Source of the DNA: Rhynochetos jubatus
Taxonomy: Eukaryota > Chordata > Aves > Eurypygiformes > Rhynochetidae
NCBI GenBank assembly: GCA_027574665.1
Contig: CM050648.1
Span: 64,125,363 to 64,189,362, forward strand
Reading direction: 5' to 3'
DNA: 64,000 nucleotides
A model generated the notes under the pieces. The model had not been told where the DNA came from, did no database searches, and was given only the letters and a program-made list of their open reading frames with translations. The position numbers and the translations under genes are program-made. This document shows positions 24,499 through 37,815 of the stretch, piece by piece (the first letter of the stretch is position 1; the number at the start of each line of letters is the position of its first letter).

Positions 24499-25053
24499 GT
24501 ATGTATTGACTTCTGCTATGGGTTAAGCAAATAGTCAAGTAGAAAGAGAGAGGCTTTCAGTAGCAGTTCATTTGTTAACGGCGTGCACTGTACTGCATTG
24601 GTGAATACCAGAGTTTACCCCAAATTCAGAAGAATAGGTGGATAGAAGGATGATTCAAACCTCAGTTAGAAAGCGCTTCAGGTTTATACAGCTAATAAAT
24701 TTCCTTATAATAGAAGACTGCTATTTGCACTGACTATGAAAAGGATCGAGAAAATAAGAACAATGGAGAAGTTTGAATCTATTCAAACAGATACAATATT
24801 CAGTAATCACAGAGTTCTGATCCTGTCTTCATGAACAATGATAGATTGAATAGCACTGTCTTCAATTCCCTTCTTATTATTTCTATGGGTTTTTTTCCCC
24901 ACACATCAGTGTTCAGGAACCCTTCTTTCCAGTCACGATGGAGCAAGACTCGGTTTTGAAAACCCACAGCTTCCAAACGTCCAGATGACAGAGGACTATG
25001 CTGGAAGTTTCAAAGGGACTTGAAGCAAGTTAATTGCTATCTTGTCTCCACAG

Positions 25054-25126
25054 CAAATACTGAAAACTACACCTCAGATCGTCTCTGGAGTTGACTATGC
25101 CATTTCTTGGCCAAAACAAATACAAG
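25054..25126 (+). other. Candidate 73-nt exon
   Basis: The segment is preceded by TTGTCTCCACAG and followed by AAG|GTATGA. Its length is normal for a vertebrate internal exon. Only one frame is open throughout, reading QILKTTPQ to WPKQIQ, 24 codons plus one base. That frame does not stay open into the preceding candidate exon, where TGA is the second-last codon. So it is either non-coding or joined to another exon. I do not recognise the peptide. Confidence 0.25.
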
Positions 25127-28100
25127 GTATGACAAGACAATGCTACTGGGTATACATTTCAATCTGGATAGTATATCTAAATTCTACATACTAACAACCC
25201 ATGTGGATTTGTAGGTGTACGTTGCAAAACTGAAGTTTGCTTGTTTGTTTTTACATGGAAAAAGCAACTTTCCGCATAATCCTAGTATAAGAAATAGCTC
25301 ACATAATGTTTTGGAGGCTTTAGGGAAGGGCATAGCCCAAATAAATTGTTTTCCCAGATAGCTGAAACTTGGCAAAATTGTAAGTGGCCAAAGATGAGTC
25401 TTCCAATGGGCAGTGTTGACCACCTAGCAATACTTCCTTGTGTATTTATGGTCTTTTTTACTGCTAATTATTAGGTATTTCAGAATGTATTTGAAACAAA
25501 TGGCTTATAAAAAATCATATGCAGTTTAGAAACAGGAGTAAATGCATCCAGCTGTTTTCCCAAAATACACTACTGTATAGATTTTAAGAGATTCCCTGAT
25601 CTCTCTTATCATGCAAGCCATACAACTTCTTTGTATTTAGTTGTTTTAAATATTAAAGATGCCTCTTGGAGGTAAAAGAACAGGAAGCTCAGAAATAGCA
25701 GTAGTCTACCACATTCCTGGTGAGTTTTCCCATTCCTGATGAGCTCTAGTTACTAGTATGAAACTTCATTTTCATTAACGGAGTTATACTGAAAAAAAAA
25801 ATAATAAACAGGAAATTAAAAAATAAGTTAACAAGGTAGCAGGAAGGAAGGTGGCAGTAAGAGGAAGTGCACTTAAAAAGAGAGAAGATATATAACACAC
25901 ACACCCACAAAAGAAGGAAAATAAAACAGATTTAAAAAAAAAAGACAACACAATTCAGAGAGAACTCAAGCTTGAGTAGATAACAGAGATGGAGAAATTG
26001 GTGTCTGTTCCATGGAATGAAGATTTGCTTGACCATCATTTCCAATGGAAATAATTCATAGCTCAGGCTTCACAGATTCTGTGGGAGAATAATTAATTGC
26101 CAATGGTTCATTGGATTAATCTGTCAGATGACCCGTACCTGATTTTTAGCTACTCTTACTGATCATTGACAAATAGTCTATATGAAAAATTCACTTATTA
26201 CTGGCTAGTTTTATTGCCTGTGTAAATAATACTTCAGTATTATGAGACTAATGGACAGTTATGACTTGGTCAAGCAAAGAGTGACTTCATTTGTTGGCTG
26301 TAGTTTGTTTCAAGGAAGAAACCCTAGATGTTTCTATACTGCAAATTGAGTAAGAGTTATGCTTATGAAGGTTCACTTTTTCATAATGCAGTTATTTGAG
26401 GTGTTTTGCTTCTACAGACAAGCCACTACCACTCATACATGTCCGCTATTTCATGTAATGGTCATTGGCACACGTACATAAACAGGGATTTTTGAGAGTA
26501 GGAGCCTAAAATGGGCTCTTCAGTCCATATTGAAACACTTGAATATGTGACGTGAGTTGCAGTAGCAGTGCACTTCAGCAACAGCCAGTGTGATATCAGT
26601 GGGGATTATTGAATGCTTAGAGACGTAAAGAAGATTTGGGATTCAGATGCACGTCAACAGGGACACACCCTACAGTTGTCTGTTCCGATTCCTTCCTGTT
26701 TAGTGTGAGCTAGATAAAAAGGTTGCCCATGAAATGGGTGGAAGTTGCCAATTGACAAAGGATGCAGGTAATTTGATAGGACAAGATGAGATTGAAAATC
26801 TTGAAGAAACTAAACTCTAAACCTTTCGTAGGTAATGCCTTTCGGAAAGGGAAAACAAAGGTATTAATACAAATAGGGCATAGGCAGCAGTGCTGTAGGA
26901 AATGACTGAGGTTTACAAGTCTGCCATTAACTTCATTAGACAAGCCTGGGGGGTGAACCTGTAAATGGTCCAGTGTATAAAAGACTGTTATAAGCAGGAC
27001 AAGTACAAGCAGAAAGAAGGTAGTTTTGTTTGTAGCAAAGGAGTTTAGAGATGGGGAACACTAGCTAAAAGCGTGGGGTGAAGTAAAATGAGCTCCTGTG
27101 ACTTGGACGTGTTCTGTCTGCAACAGTGCACAGGTACAATTGATGGTTGCTCCTCAGGTTGCTTCTTGATGCCCCTGTGGTTCTCAAACTCTGACATCTG
27201 CACTGCCGACGGCGTACATGCCATAAGTCACACACGTGATCTTTTTGGTAGTCCAAAATACCCTGATGAGGACTAATCAAGAGGCACGATGATGCTCACT
27301 GAGTTAAGGAATGCAACCACAGTGCCAGACCGAAATTAGTGTTACTCGCAGCTGTGGCACTTTGATGGAGGCAGCGCCAAGTGGCCCAAATAGCTGGCAA
27401 AGTTTTTTGTGAGATCAAATATTGGGAAGAAATCTTTATGTTAAATTCCTTACACAAGTCCAGGATAGAGGTTTAGCGATGCTAGCTGAGAGCACTGTTT
27501 GTCAGACTAAGTATCTTCTTTCTGCCGATTTTTCCTGAGTATAACTGATTTTTGAAGATCAGTTTTCCTAAACCCTCTAATCCTAATGAGGTGAAGGCTA
27601 AGTCTTGGAAGAAAAATACTGCGTACAGTTATGCCATCTCTGCTCTAGTACTACTTGCAGCTAAACCAAGGATATTTGTTTGTGCATGTAAATGACTGCC
27701 ACAAAGCAGACACCAATATTGAAGGGGCAAAAATCGCTACTTAAATATTGCATAAATTATGTAGACAGATTATGTACTGTCTCTGGTTTGTGGGATGAAA
27801 CATCCAGTGTTCAATATTTTAGAAGAATGTCCTTTTTCTAAAATTAAGAAAATGTGAAGTACACCCCATTGTTCCACAGCTCACACAGCTGTGGAAAGTC
27901 TGAAAACTGATGCATCACCCAGACAGATGATGTAAACTGAAAACTTGACATTTCAGGGGAAAAAAATACTTAAAATGGAAAACAGGGGAAAAAAAGCTAG
28001 TTACTTGTCTGCACAAAGCTGAATTTCCAAGAAGAAACAAAACAAAACAAAGGGAAAACAAACAAATCAAGGTGGTTTTATGAACACTTTCTAAAGTTAC

Positions 28101-31100
28101 TATCAGCACCTCTACTGAGGAACAGCCAAATCCAATTAGTCAATGACTTTAAAATTAAAGTGAATATGTTAAAAACTGTGGCATATTTTAATAACTTCAT
28201 AAAAATATTAAATTCTTAAAGTTTCATCCCAGAGCATTCATTTCTGTGTACATGTTCAGAAAAGTCTTTATGAATCAGTAAAACCTGTGAAGGCTAACAG
28301 TTATAGTTATAGGTTGTAATTATATAGCAATAAATTATTGGAAAAATTAATCACAGCTGAACAGCTGCCAGTGGCTGAAACTGTCCCAGTAAAAATACCA
28401 GTATAAGAAGTGGTTTTTTGCAGACCAGGCTTATCTATAGTTCAGTCTTGGCCCAAGGAAGTTCTCAAAACCAGCTCTATTTCAGTCATCCTTATTATGC
28501 TAACACTATATATGTTGTCTTCAGATTACCTCATGTCATGTTTCCTTCACACGTCATAAACCATTACATACCTTTCATTAAATTTCAGGTTTCATACAAT
28601 AGTGATTGTAGGCCATGGCTAGGTTTCTCTTCTGCAATTTTCCATCCAGCTCATTGAAAACCTAAAAAAGAATTCAAAAAGTCTTTCCAAGTTAAGAAAA
28701 TAAAAAATGTTTTTCTAGATACACTTTAAAAAAATATTCAAATTAATAAATGCCATAAGAAACTGTTAAAATAATTTTAAAATAGCCATTTTAAGATAAG
28801 CAAAAAAAAAAAAAAAGTATTTTATTCACTACACTTGGTCATCAACATGATTCACTGTTCTATTTTGAATTTTGTTCAAAGATAAGTTTTGTGACAGTAT
28901 TACTGTAAATTAGCATATACTGGAGCCACCAGCCTGTCCAGAATAACAGAAGATGGTTGGATTTTTTTATTACTAATATAGCTGATGCATAATTTTTACA
29001 TCAAGTGTCAGCATCTCACAGCATGAGAAAATGATGTATTCAGAAAGGACATATTACAAAGTGAAAAATATTAAAGTGTTCTACTGTAGAAAGACTATTA
29101 AGGGAAAATCTGATTTTGATGACAGTAATGACCTATCAACCCAAGTTAAGTAAGTTCTGCATTTAATGTCACACGACCCTTAGACTAAACACCTCTTTAC
29201 GTTACAACGTTTAGTTTTCTAGGTAACATACACCTCACCCCCACTGACCAAAATCTCTTGCAATTAAAACTCTCTAAGTTGATCTTCCCCAAAATGAAGG
29301 CAGGCGTACGGAATGAAGTGGGAAGGTCGGAAGCCTGTTATTTGCTTCTTGAGCATATAACCCACTAAAACTAACACAAATCCTCAGAGGGGAAGGTAGA
29401 GATGACATTGTGAGATTATCTGCGTCCTCATTTCTCCATGTAAACATCTGCAGAGCTATTTCATTATCCTCCTTCCAGTTGCTTTAATACCTTCAATTGC
29501 AATAATGCATATGTTAAAAAAACCCACACAACATGCAAAACCCACTCACCCCCACCCCAAATGAAAACACCCACCCGCAGCATGACTGTGGTTAAGCTCT
29601 TGGTGTACTGAGACAACTGCCAGGCAAGCTGACGGATAGTATTTGTGACCGATAGTATGTGCCTCTTTATACTCCTTCCCATCTGCCTGGGTCCATCTGC
29701 CGTCTTGTCTGTTATTCAAAGTCTTTGTAGTAGCCACCATCTTTCACTTTCATGTTGGAAACAGCTTTTAGCAGAAAAAGGCCTTGGGTTCATCGTGACC
29801 TTAATAAACGTTATTACAGCTAGTACACTTTCGTTATAGCATTTTTTTCTTTTGACTACATCAGTTTCTCATGCTGTGGGATTGTAGTTCATGAAGATCT
29901 TTGAAGAATTCTGTACTACCTACAGTTTTAATGAAAATGCTTACCCCCTGCTGGTTTGTCACAAACTAAAGGCTCCAATGCAATTTCATTTACAGCCTGG
30001 TGGGGAAAAAAATATCTGTTTTTACAACGAGCAAAGATATTTGCTCATGGCTATTAGTTAGCTCCTGATTTTCCCATCAAATGGGATAGAAATTAACTAA
30101 ATCACTGTTTTCAAACCTTACGCATGTCTTCAGAAACTGTCAGTAAATGTAAGAAGTAATATATTTCTGGAATAAGTTTCCACTTGCTTTGTTGAAACTA
30201 ATCTGCAAAAATGAAAGAATCCCTTTCAGAATCAGGCCTCTCTTGCTGATCCTGAAGGCTGAAGAAGCCAAGCAGAAGGTCTCCTGCCTCACTGGAAATC
30301 TGGTGTTTTGCCCTGCTTGTGCTGAGTGCTGTGAGTGCCACTGAAAAGCAGCCCACTTCTTCAGTGGAAAGCATCTCTGGGTGGGGAGAAAAAAGTCCTT
30401 TCAATGGGTGTTCCACTTGCAAAGAACAGCTTGCTGAATGTCATCTTGCACTGAGATTCACTGGAGCTGCCTATTCAAAGCAAACTGCGACTGTGATCCT
30501 TAACTCTAAATCTGGACTGATGTAATCAGTCTCTTTCTTTTAAGTTAATGAGCAGATCTACGTTGATTTTTATGTCAGCTTTATCAGACCGTAAGCTCTT
30601 CAGGGAAAGGAATTGAATTTTCTGTGTGGCATCCAGCCTGCTGTATGAGATTTAATTCTGGATGATAACAGTAGTTACAAAAAAGCTGGAAACCATTTTT
30701 TTTCAGTAGAAAAAAGAATATTTTAATGATAACCTCTCTCATAGAGCTGCAGTTAAAGTGAAATATTTGCTTAAAATAATGCATAACAAGCATCAGCTAA
30801 TATTGATGGATACTTTACATGTCTCTCACTCTGCACTGTCTATTAATAAAGTCTTCTCTTTCTTCGATACTAGAATAATACTTATCAGTTTCACTTTCTC
30901 AGTTATTGCCCTTGCAAAGTACTAAATTTGGAAGGAAATTATTTTTGTGTTGTCAATCTCTCTCTCCGTATCCATATATTAAATATTAGATCACAAAGTA
31001 AATAAATAATTCTGCTTTATCCAGTAATACTGAGAATTAGTGACACAGTGCATCATTGTCACATGTCTGTACTTGGAAAAACCTCACTTTAGCATTAGAT

Positions 31101-31342
31101 CCTGAAACTTCTTAATGCAGTCTGGAGGACAATTTTTACAAGCACATTTATTAAAAAACAATGACATTAGTTGCAAAATTGTTTACTGTATGAGGTGTTA
31201 GGATAGGGGAATTTGCCTTTTATAGAATCATCTGTTTTATCAAGAGCCTTTCACACAAGTGAATGTACTGCTCAAGAGAGGTGCTGAGCTAATAGGTCTA
31301 TAAAGGTGACATTGTCTGTCTGCATGATTAGATCGTGAGAGT
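25127..31342. other. AT-rich non-coding stretch with a CpG-denser patch at 27060-27370
   Basis: No gene is supported. A-rich and purine-rich sequence fills 25790-25950. A patch at 27060-27370 has about nine CpGs in roughly 300 bases, unlike its neighbours, and short frames on both strands that match nothing I know. A perfect hairpin lies at 27872-27896. Confidence 0.5.
27872..27896. repeat. Perfect 10-bp inverted repeat, 5-base loop
   Basis: The arm TTCCACAGCT is followed by CACAC and then the exact reverse complement AGCTGTGGAA. Transcribed from either strand it would form a short stable hairpin. It is too short for a typical microRNA precursor. Confidence 0.9.
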
Positions 31343-31530
31343 GATAGAGCCTTGGAACAGGCTGCCCAGGGAGGTGGGGTAGTCTCCTTCCCTGGAGACT
31401 TTCCAAAGCCGCCTGGACTTGTTCCTGTGTGATCTGCTCTAGGGGATCCTGCTCTGGCAGAGGGGGTTGGACTAGATGATCTCTAGAGGTCCTTTCCAAC
31501 CCCTAACACTCTGTGAATCGGTGAATCTGT
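31343..31530 (+). mobile_element. CR1 LINE 3' end fragment
   Basis: The segment reads 'agccttggaacaggctgccc' to 'ctagaggtcctttccaaccc' and ends with degenerate 'ctgtgaatcggtgaatctg' units, the CR1 3' UTR and its octamer-like tail. It is severely 5' truncated with no coding capacity. A minus-strand frame across it, 31272-31499, is an antisense artefact that recurs wherever this repeat occurs. Confidence 0.93.
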
Positions 31531-34500
31531 AAAACTATGTAATATAGATGCACTGCCACCTGCCTTCCTCCACAGAAATTGTCACAGTCATTCTATTTCA
31601 GGGCTATCTGTGAGTTAAGTCTTCAGCTTGCATGGTCCGATTCAATGTCCAGCTTTTGCTGAGACTGATAATTAACTTTTCAGTTGTAACTGGCTTCAGA
31701 TTGAACTACTCTGAAAAAGAGATAAAAATAGGGGATGTTACACTTTTCTGGGGCAAGAGATAAAAGATTTACTTTTCACTTGATATATTCTGAGATTATT
31801 TTATTTGAGAAAAAATGTAATTTACCTTTTGCTCTTGAAAAATTTGTCTCATTGAAGAAAAATTCCAGCTATTTTCCTTCATTTTTCCTACCCTTAAATG
31901 AAGAGAAGATGACTGTCACTGGGAACTAAATGAAGATGATTTGGGAAAGGGTATTGTGCTAATCATGATGCTGCACACCAAGTTCATGCACAACTATTAG
32001 CACCTGATGCCCATTAGGTATTTTGGTGGATGAGATCACTTTTATCTATGATGAAACACTTTTCCTTCCTCCATATCCATGAAATCGTTAAATTTGATCT
32101 CTGTACAGAACAAGACACAAAGTTAGCAGTAGAATTGTGTAAATATTGCAAATGCTTTCGGAGTACATTCAACAAATTAAAAAGAAAAAAAAAATACCCA
32201 ACACTTTAATTTTTCCATATTTCTCTCCATTTTCATACTGAGTTCCCATAAAGAAAAAGATGTCATTGTTTGAGGCTTCCTGTCATAAGTGTTTCAGACA
32301 AGCATCTCCAGGAGATGCTCAAGAAGGCTGAAGTGAAATGCTCACACAGTTACTCACTTTTGAGGTGGCATATATATTAGATGAGAGACCTTTCAGGGTA
32401 GTGAAATAGTGAAGAGGGCTGTTTAAGCCCTGGCAGAGTCCTGGCAGGGAGGCAATTAACAAACCCAGCCATCGATCAAAGTTCTCTCTCTTCATTACTG
32501 GGAAGGCTCATGCATATACAGCAGAGTGCCCAGCAGTGACAAGAGAAAATTAAAATTTGCATTCAGCCACTTACACTGTCAGGAGCTTAATTCTTCTAGG
32601 AATTATGCTTCAGGTAGAGGACTTACATTCCCCAAAAAATCAAAGATTGTCTGGAAGACAGCATCTTCTGGAACTCCCTAACCCTTTCAGGGCTGAAACA
32701 GCCATAGGGATTTTATCTTTTGGGAGGATGGGAAGAAGGCACAAGATCCAAAAAACAGAGCTACAGGGTTTCTGCCCATCTTTACTCACAAAAGACATTC
32801 TAACACATGCTTACAGCAACTCCAGTGGGATTCAGGTTCATGTTCTAAGCTGGATATCAATGGTGTATTGAAGAATCAAGGCCAATAGCATATATACTCA
32901 GCGATCGTACAGTGACTAGTTCTTATGGCTCATCAAAAAGACTGAATTCTGTGATGCTACTGACTAGGTAGAAGAATCCCTTTGCAATCAAGTTAGACTT
33001 GCAGTTAGACTAGTAAATCTAAACAAATACTGAAAAAGTGTGGAACCTACTTGAAAAGTTTAACCTCACTTTCTGTTCAAAGTCCCTAGTATAAATTATT
33101 CTTTCACCTCTGTCTCACAAACACCATTTTCCTGTCTTGTTTTTCAACAATACCAGTATCACCTCAGAGAAAACCTGCCATTTCCACATCTGAAATACAA
33201 GATCGAATTAACTCCACTCAGTGTGTTTGGATGGTAGTCAGCCTGTCAGTCTTCAAAATGCAACCTCTTACAAAGATCTGGAGTTTTCAATATTTTTTTT
33301 AACTTGATCAGAAGTCACTATATTGTAATAATTTTTAAAAGCACAAGTTACTCTTACATCTTGCCTAATACAGTCATGTTCTGAAGATTTAACAAAAAAA
33401 TTACATTTATAGCCCTGTTATCCTAAGACCATTAGTATGCAGAATTGAATGCTTTGGAGTAGGAGGCTAGGGATCAGTCACCAGAATTCATTGTCAGTCC
33501 AGGCAGTACTCGGCCAATAATGAGATGCAGGCAAGCACCTAAGTATCTCAATTATGGTTTTAATGTATAATTAATATAGAATATAAAGTGCAGTAAAAGC
33601 TACATCCCACACTGAAACATGGCAAGCAGTCATTAAAGAGAGGAGGGAAGAATTTTACTCACTGAAGGAAAGTATTGCCTACTAGCTAGCTGTGTAGAGG
33701 TAGCAACACCCTGGCTAACGAAGCAATATTTACATATTGAAACAATTGTGGTTTTCATTAACAAAAGTGCCTGATTATCTCCTGCACAAGCATGGATTAA
33801 CAGGAGTTTTGAAGCAAAAGAATAGGTCTGTCTGGATGTCCTTGAAGGGAGGAGAGCTAACACTCCACCAAAAAGTAGGAAGGGGAGTAAGTGTCAGCCT
33901 TCCTGAAGGTGCCTGTGAAGATGTTTCCCTGTTGGGAGCTATAAGAAGCGGTAATGGGCAATATTTCAGGTGGAGGCTACTGAGCAGAGGCAATCTGAGA
34001 CAGGAGGGAAAGACCCAAGCTCCACATGATAACTTTTCAAAGCAGACATAGTATTACATGACTAAGGGAGAAAGGCTTTTCTTACATAACCTAGTTTAAG
34101 TACACTAGGCAAGGTTTTCTTTCACTTCTGCATGTATATACCTTGTTGTAATGATTTCTAACTGTGATGATTTGGAATGTCATGTACAAATACTTGTATT
34201 TGCATTCTACCATAACTGAGCTTGAGTGGGATTTGATGTAACTGGAAGAACATGACATATTGCTTTCCTAACGAAACAAAATCTATATACTGAGTTATCT
34301 CAAAAAACTGCCTCCTTAGTACGTACTCCTCAAAGGGTAACAAACAGAACAGGGTACATTTCAGTCACAGAAGTCAGATGGAGGGCTCGCACCACAGACA
34401 TCAGGAGAGAGTCATGGTTAAATATGAGGCTTTCAGAGAAAATGTCACAGTATCGTTACTGGTTTCCACTGCATTAAAGGCTGAAAGAATCTTTAAAAAA

Positions 34501-36005
34501 ATAGAACAAAGCCACATGCTCCACAAGCTGCTCAATAACTTTGCAGTGAAAACTATGTAGGAGATAAAGCATAAACTTTTAATGAACCAGTAAGCCTGCA
34601 ATATCATCTTTTAATGCGGCAGGCTCTTTCCAAAAGCTTTACGATGTGTTGCTCTTGCTTCCCCCAGGGGTGTTATCCTTTTTGAACAGTGGAATGATAT
34701 GAATTCTAAAGGCAGGAGATTTTGTAAAGGGACAAGAGAAGATGTTTCATGCAAAACAAAAATGGGAAAATAACTATATTTAGCTGACATTTAGACTTCA
34801 TATTTATCTGTATTATGAGAGTCCATAATCTGGAATTGCTCTTCCATCCTCTTACTCTGCCTTTACCTCTGTACCTCTCCGAAAGTACAGGCTTTAGTGT
34901 AGGTCTCTGATCATCAGAAACAAAAAGAAAAGGCTTTTAACTCTTCTATGTTCTGCAATAATTTATAAAAATAAAGTAATCATTTTTTAAGTTAATGCTT
35001 TGTCGCCAAGTATATATTGGTTATTATATTTTTAATGATTGTTATTACACCACTGCTTGCCAGGATTATATCTGCCTGTCATAACAACGCAGTAACAGCC
35101 ATTATGCTAAAGAAAATCTGGCCTAGGTGGACAAGCCAAATTAAGAGACAAATGGATGAAAAGATCGATGAAATTGCTTGCTTAAATCTGCAAAGCCTAT
35201 CCGTGACAGTGGCTGCAACAAACCTGGATCTTCCTGAAACAAAACTGTCAGATCTAAGAGTCTATCAAGATTTGAAGAAGTTTGATCACATACCTGAAAT
35301 CCCCAGTTAGTCTCACCGAGATTTCAGAAATCAGTCTACACAAAAACTGTTTGGGGAAAAACTAAGACCATCTAACAAGCTATGCCCATCTGGTATATTT
35401 CTTTTATTAAACTGCTTCTCCATTCCTCACCAGTTTGTTTCAGCCTAGTCATGTCTGTCCTCAGATCTTGAAAAATTGTAATATTCTGTACAGAAATGAG
35501 TTTACAGACAGAATCATCTGTGAATCAGATGACTCTCTCTAAGCAAATTGTCCCTGAGGGACGTGGTCAGCGGTGAGGAGAAAGCATCATGAGTTACATA
35601 ATCACAAAGTGTTGGTTGATGCCTCAGATAAGGAGGAAGGCACTGTGGCACACTCCGGCTAAAGGGTAATAAGAAACTTGAGCAAATCTGTGTGGGTAGG
35701 GAACATGAGTCACTCTTCATAAATACAGAAAAATTAACCAAGACAAATGCTAGATTTTCCATGTATCATCTGAAGCGACACTGCAACATCCAATTCTGAG
35801 GTCAAAATCCCTACACAGTGTTTAGCATATGGCACATATAGCTGAATACTTGGAGTGGACAAAGCAGATAATGAAATAAAACAAGGTTTCAAAAAATGGT
35901 TTCCCCACTTAATTTTGAATGCTACTCAATGAGGACACAGCAAAGATCCATTTCACCAAAAAGCATTTAAAACCTAATGTCTTTGTCTTAGTATGCGGCT
36001 TGCTC
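31531..36005. other. AT-rich non-coding stretch
   Basis: No gene is supported. An ATG-started frame at 35035-35310 encodes 91 residues with a hydrophobic start (MIVITPLLARII) and a charged, more hydrophilic second half. It has no recognised domain, and its codon use and setting do not separate it from chance. Frames at 32557-32871 and 33737-34051 lack an ATG at their left end. Confidence 0.45.
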
Positions 36006-36211
36006 ATAGAATCACAGAATGGTTTGGGCTGGAAGGGACCTTAAAGACCATCCAGTTCCAACCCCCTGCCATGGGCAGGGACACCCTCCACTAGACCAGG
36101 TTGCTCCAAGCCTCATCCAGCCTGGCCTTGAACACTGCCAGGGATGGGGCAGCCACAGCTTCTCTGGGCAACCTGTTCCACTGCCTCACCACCCTCTCCG
36201 GGAAGAACATT
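36006..36211 (-). mobile_element. CR1 LINE 3' end fragment
   Basis: Read on the + strand it begins 'atagaatcacagaatggttt', the reverse complement of the CR1 3' terminal tail, and continues through 'ggaagggacc', 'ccatgggcagggacac' and 'ctctgggcaacctgttcc'. The element is therefore on the minus strand, with its 3' end at 36006. It is 5' truncated at about 200 bases and not coding. It looks less diverged than the copy at 6830-8035. Confidence 0.96.
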
Positions 36212-37424
36212 TATGAAGATGGAGTAGAAGACATGGAGCTGCCATCAATAATAGAATAGCTCCCTCCATTCTTTATGAACAGGAAAATACAATATACTTC
36301 ATTCCTCAGTGCTTCCTATGTGAACTCTAGTCTCCTAGTGAAGAGCAGTTACTGAGAAATGTGCTGGAATTTCTTTCTCAAACTGCCATTAACTGCTGTA
36401 ATGGGGGGGAATGTAATGAGTGGGGGGAAAGGTAAAGAAACAAGTGACAGACATTACAGTTTTTGGGGTTTTTTTAAATAAATTTGCCCCATGTAAATTG
36501 TATAGTCTCTACCGTCTGGCACACAACACCTGCTTTTAGTCTTCAAAGCGGATCAACAGGAAAAAAACTGGAGGCAAATAATAATTAGGTGGATATGCAT
36601 AATGCTAAAGTTTTTGAAAAAATATTTCCACAGACAAAAATACTACAATTATTGCATCCACTGGTGGCAGGTTACCAAAACTCTGGCCAAACCTTCTGGA
36701 CAAGATTTGGGAACAAATGGTCACACTGACACTTTCACTTCAGTAAGGTTTCCAGTATGTTGTTTTGAAGCATGCGATGACTACGCTGAGAATCGTGACC
36801 TCTTCTGGTGACTAAAGAATTCTCCATAGATGTGTGGTATCAAGTTCAGCCTTCTCCACTCTCAGGAGCCTAGCTAATAGTCAGATATTGGAAATCCAAA
36901 AATTCACCTCATGAATCAAACTAAAATCAATATAACATATGCATGTAATGGAGCATGGAAGAGACAGACATGAAGGATGCTCACCCTGGCTCAATCATTT
37001 ACACTCTTGTGCTGTTGCTGGTAATATAGTACAAATGGTACACAAGCGAGCATGGACAAGCTTAAAGACGAGTACCTGTGCCAACAGAAATGTCACGTAC
37101 TGACCAAATCTCTCTTTTTCCTGTGAAAACCGACACGTGATTTAACATATCCCTTTCATGCCAACATAGGATTCTCCTAGAAATAGCTTCTTCTGCAACA
37201 CTACAAGAGAGAGTATTATTCCAGCACATGCCACAGGCCCAACTTCCTGCCAGTGCTCTGCCACTCTTGCTTGGCAGCCTGTGTGCCCACCTCTTGATCA
37301 GAGCTACCTGTAGCTGAACATCTCCAGTGATGCAAATAGTTTCTTGGTCTTGTTTACACCCATCATGTTTTCCTCTTGGTGAGGAATAACCTGAAACAAT
37401 ACATGTGTTTATAACAGTAATGTT
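36212..37424. other. AT-rich non-coding stretch
   Basis: Nothing beyond short chance frames is visible. A minus-strand frame at 37062-37511 (149 codons in total) runs into the GC-rich patch and owes part of its length to that composition. Confidence 0.5.
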
Positions 37425-37815
37425 GTGGCCAATGCCACAAGGCACCACCAGCTTGCCTGTCCCTGCCCACCCCTGGGTCTCCCCCCACCTGCCCACAGCC
37501 CGGGATACCATGTCAGCCCCTGACCCTGTAATGCTGCAGTAGGGCCCATCTCCAGCTCCCCACAGCCCTGCCCTGCCTGGCTGTGGGACCCCCGAGCTGT
37601 GCCCATCTGTGGACCCATGTCCTGTCCAGCCTCATCCCATCTCCAGGGAGGTTCTCAATGCCTGGGGCTGCCCCAGTGCCTCCTGGCTGTCTGGCTCCTG
37701 GCTGGGGGCTGGGACAAGCCCTGCCTGCCAGGCCCTGCCCTGAAACACCCCCCATGTGGACCCCACCTCCATTCCCAGCCCCAGGGAGCTCTAGGCCACC
37801 CCAACACCCTGAAAA
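37425..37815. other. GC-rich, CpG-poor patch of unknown origin
   Basis: About 390 bases are dominated by CCTGCC, CTGCCC, CCCCA and CTGTGGG words, sharply richer in GC than both flanks. Very few CpGs are present, unlike the promoter island, so it is not a CpG island. Overlapping frames of 70-110 codons on both strands come from the lack of T/A stop triplets. It may be a decayed, methylated insertion such as an LTR or retroelement fragment, but no target-site duplication or family match was seen. Confidence 0.7.

Noticed and set aside
31272-31499. 75-codon minus-strand frame over the CR1 fragment
   Set aside because: It is the antisense of a CR1 3' UTR, an artefact that recurs wherever this repeat is found.
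35035-35310. 91-codon frame with a hydrophobic start, as a small membrane protein
   Set aside because: No Kozak context, promoter or homologue is evident. The hydrophobic start reflects T-rich sequence.
36019-36216. 65-codon + strand frame
   Set aside because: It translates the reverse complement of a CR1 3' end and is not a gene.
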